Assembly: GCF_001904635.1 (NCBI RefSeq)
Contig: NZ_MRCB01000020.1
Span: 1-64,000 of the forward strand
DNA length: 64,000 nt
Direction: 5' to 3'
Source: Hydrococcus rivularis NIES-593
GTDB lineage: Bacteria; Cyanobacteriota; Cyanobacteriia; Cyanobacteriales; Microcystaceae
Shown here: piece by piece, positions 62,686-64,000 of the stretch
How positions within the stretch are numbered: position 1 is the first letter of the stretch
Layout of the letters: every line of letters starts with the position of its first letter
The notes under the pieces: generated by a model
Told to the model about the DNA's origin: nothing
Database searches by the model: none
What the model saw: the letters and a program-made list of their open reading frames with translations, nothing else
Position numbers and translations under genes: made by a program

Positions 62686-64000
62686 TTAATAACCCAAAGT
62701 CAAAGCGCCTGGTTTGCGGGGATCTGAAGCACCGTACAATATGCCATTGACAGACATGATGCTTTGAGTACTACCTGCTGCACGTCCTAAAACCACATTA
62801 TGTCCTTTATCGGTTAACAATCGAATTGTATCGCCATTTAAATCTCGTTCTACCTGTAATTCGTCGGGAAACCACTGATGATGAACTCGCACGGCATTGG
62901 TTGCTTCAGCAATATTCATGCGATGGTCGATCGCGTTGATAATAATTTGTAAAACCGTCGTAATAATTCGACTGCCGCCGGGACTTCCCGTGACTAAAAA
63001 GGGTTTTCCATCTTTCATGACAATGGTTGGTGTCATGGAACTGAGCATTCTTTTTTCGGGTGCGATCGCGTTTGCTTCTCCACCAATTAATCTAAATGCA
63101 TTGGCAACGCCTGGTTTAGCAGTAAAATCATCCATTTGATTGTTTAATAAAATTCCCGTTCCCGGCACAGTTATTCCCGTCCCAAAGCTGAAGTTTAGGG
63201 TATAAGTATTAGAAACGGCATTGCCATCTTTATCGACGACAGAATAATGGGTAGTCTCGGTACTTTCTTCTATAAAATCGCCGTTTCCCGGTAAAATTTC
63301 TCGGCTTGGCGTAGCGCGATCGCGGTTTATTTTTTCGCGCAATTCATCGGCATAATCTTTAGAAATTAAACGCTTGATAGGAACTTCAACAAAATCTGTA
63401 TCTCCCATATATTTAAAGCGATCTGCGTAGGCTAATTTCATCGTCTCTGTCATTAAATGAATCGTTTGAGCGGTATTATGACCGAGAGAACGAAGCGGAA
63501 ATCTTTCTAAGATATTGAGCATCTCGACGAGATGAACGCCGCCAGAACTCGGAGGCGGCATCGAATAGATTTGATAGCCGCGATAGTTGCCTCGAATGGG
63601 TTGACGAATGACTGGTTTATATTTGGCTAAATCTTCTTTGGTAATTAAGCCATTATTGGCTTCCATTTCATCCACGATGCGATCGGCAATTTCTCCTCGA
63701 TAAAAAGCATCTTTACCTTTTTCGGCAATTTGTTTTAAACTCTCTGCTAAATCTTTTTGGACGAGAATGTCTCCGACTTCATATAAACTACCATCTTGTT
63801 TGTAGAAAATTTCTCTGCTAGCAGGTGAGGCTTGCATTTGTTTCTTAGCAAACCTTAGAGAAACCCGCAAATCTTCATCAACGGGAAAGCCATTTTCTGC
63901 TAGTTCGATCGCTGGTTGTAAGGCTCTTTCTAAGGAAATTGTTCCATACTTTTCTAGTGCCAAAATTAAACCCGCAACCGTACCGGGAACGCCAACGGCT
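62686..64000 (-). CDS. ggt: Gamma-glutamyltransferase (partial, 5' end beyond window)
   Basis: The frame remains open to the window edge, so the N-terminus (signal peptide and start of the large subunit) is missing. About 437 residues are visible. The autoproteolysis/catalytic Thr is in ESTETTHYSVVDKDG; NTYTLNFSFGTGITVPGTGILLNNQMDDF and the GSPGGSRIITTVLQ oxyanion region are diagnostic. The C-terminus ends GALTLGY. The enzyme cleaves gamma-glutamyl bonds of glutathione in the periplasm. Confidence 0.95.
   Translation of the reverse strand, partial: AVGVPGTVAGLILALEKYGTISLERALQPAIELAENGFPVDEDLRVSLRFAKKQMQASPASREIFYKQDGSLYEVGDILVQKDLAESLKQIAEKGKDAFYRGEIADRIVDEMEANNGLITKEDLAKYKPVIRQPIRGNYRGYQIYSMPPPSSGGVHLVEMLNILERFPLRSLGHNTAQTIHLMTETMKLAYADRFKYMGDTDFVEVPIKRLISKDYADELREKINRDRATPSREILPGNGDFIEESTETTHYSVVDKDGNAVSNTYTLNFSFGTGITVPGTGILLNNQMDDFTAKPGVANAFRLIGGEANAIAPEKRMLSSMTPTIVMKDGKPFLVTGSPGGSRIITTVLQIIINAIDHRMNIAEATNAVRVHHQWFPDELQVERDLNGDTIRLLTDKGHNVVLGRAAGSTQSIMSVNGILYGASDPRKPGALTLGY

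Overview
The window is chromosomal DNA of a cyanobacterium. The octamer GCGATCGC (HIP1) recurs throughout, both inside and between genes. The gene content is also cyanobacterial: a CPP1-like J-domain protein, Ycf20, DUF3611, DUF1400, a CYP120-type P450, a plant-type glycerate kinase, the asd-dapA-rnj and tig-clpP-clpX groups, and lipid A genes behind an Omp85/BamA protein. Nothing seen decides the genus. Nearly all of the sequence is ordinary housekeeping DNA. I saw no tRNA, rRNA, CRISPR array, prophage or intact insertion sequence.

Layout. 0-2.4 kb: OmpR-type response regulator, CPP1-like membrane protein, HAD phosphatase. 2.43-2.98 kb: intergenic block made of successive hairpins. 3-7.8 kb: purC, bamA, lpxC and fabZ on the minus strand (outer-membrane biogenesis and fatty acid synthesis). 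8-12.4 kb: small conserved protein, Opp/Dpp-type permease, XPB-like helicase, P-loop kinase with a RibK-like partner. 12.5-14.5 kb: Rieske oxygenase, YjbQ protein, RNase HI. 14.8-17.2 kb: UDP-glucuronate decarboxylase and UDP-glucose dehydrogenase, which together make UDP-xylose, closed by a strong terminator. 17.3-20.9 kb: an inverted-repeat element, three tandem SET-domain genes, a decayed fourth copy and a half-length MFS protein. 21-26.8 kb: hemF, a SRPBCC protein, DUF1400 hydrolase, cysH, rplI, a YedY-like molybdoenzyme. 26.9-29.8 kb: rpmF, a caspase-fold protein lacking both catalytic residues, and an unknown protein. 29.8-33.8 kb: asd, dapA, rnj. 34.2-37.9 kb: tig, clpP, clpX.

37.9-44 kb is accessory-looking: a divergent MetK, a P-type ATPase with an HMA-like N-terminus, a DUF5132 protein and an EcsC-like protein. 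44-54.5 kb: secreted NTF2-like protein, murG, acetoacetate-decarboxylase-fold protein, CYP120, truncated Uma2, a Tat-targeted Rieske protein divergent from an FdhF/YdeP molybdoenzyme, glycerate kinase, ycf20 and DUF3611. 54.6-56.3 kb: ferredoxin, NatE/LivF ATPase, unknown protein. 56.3-62.2 kb: a minus-strand series of HD hydrolase, creatininase-like protein, GT39 glycosyltransferase, truncated GT39, TVP38 protein and a GlcD-like flavoprotein. The window ends in a gamma-glutamyltransferase gene cut by its edge.

The best candidates for something undescribed are the tandem SET/half-MFS locus, the MetK-like/P-ATPase/DUF5132/EcsC locus (the MetK carries substitutions at two acidic active-site positions), and the dyad-less caspase homologue. 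All functional links proposed for these are inference from position and motifs.
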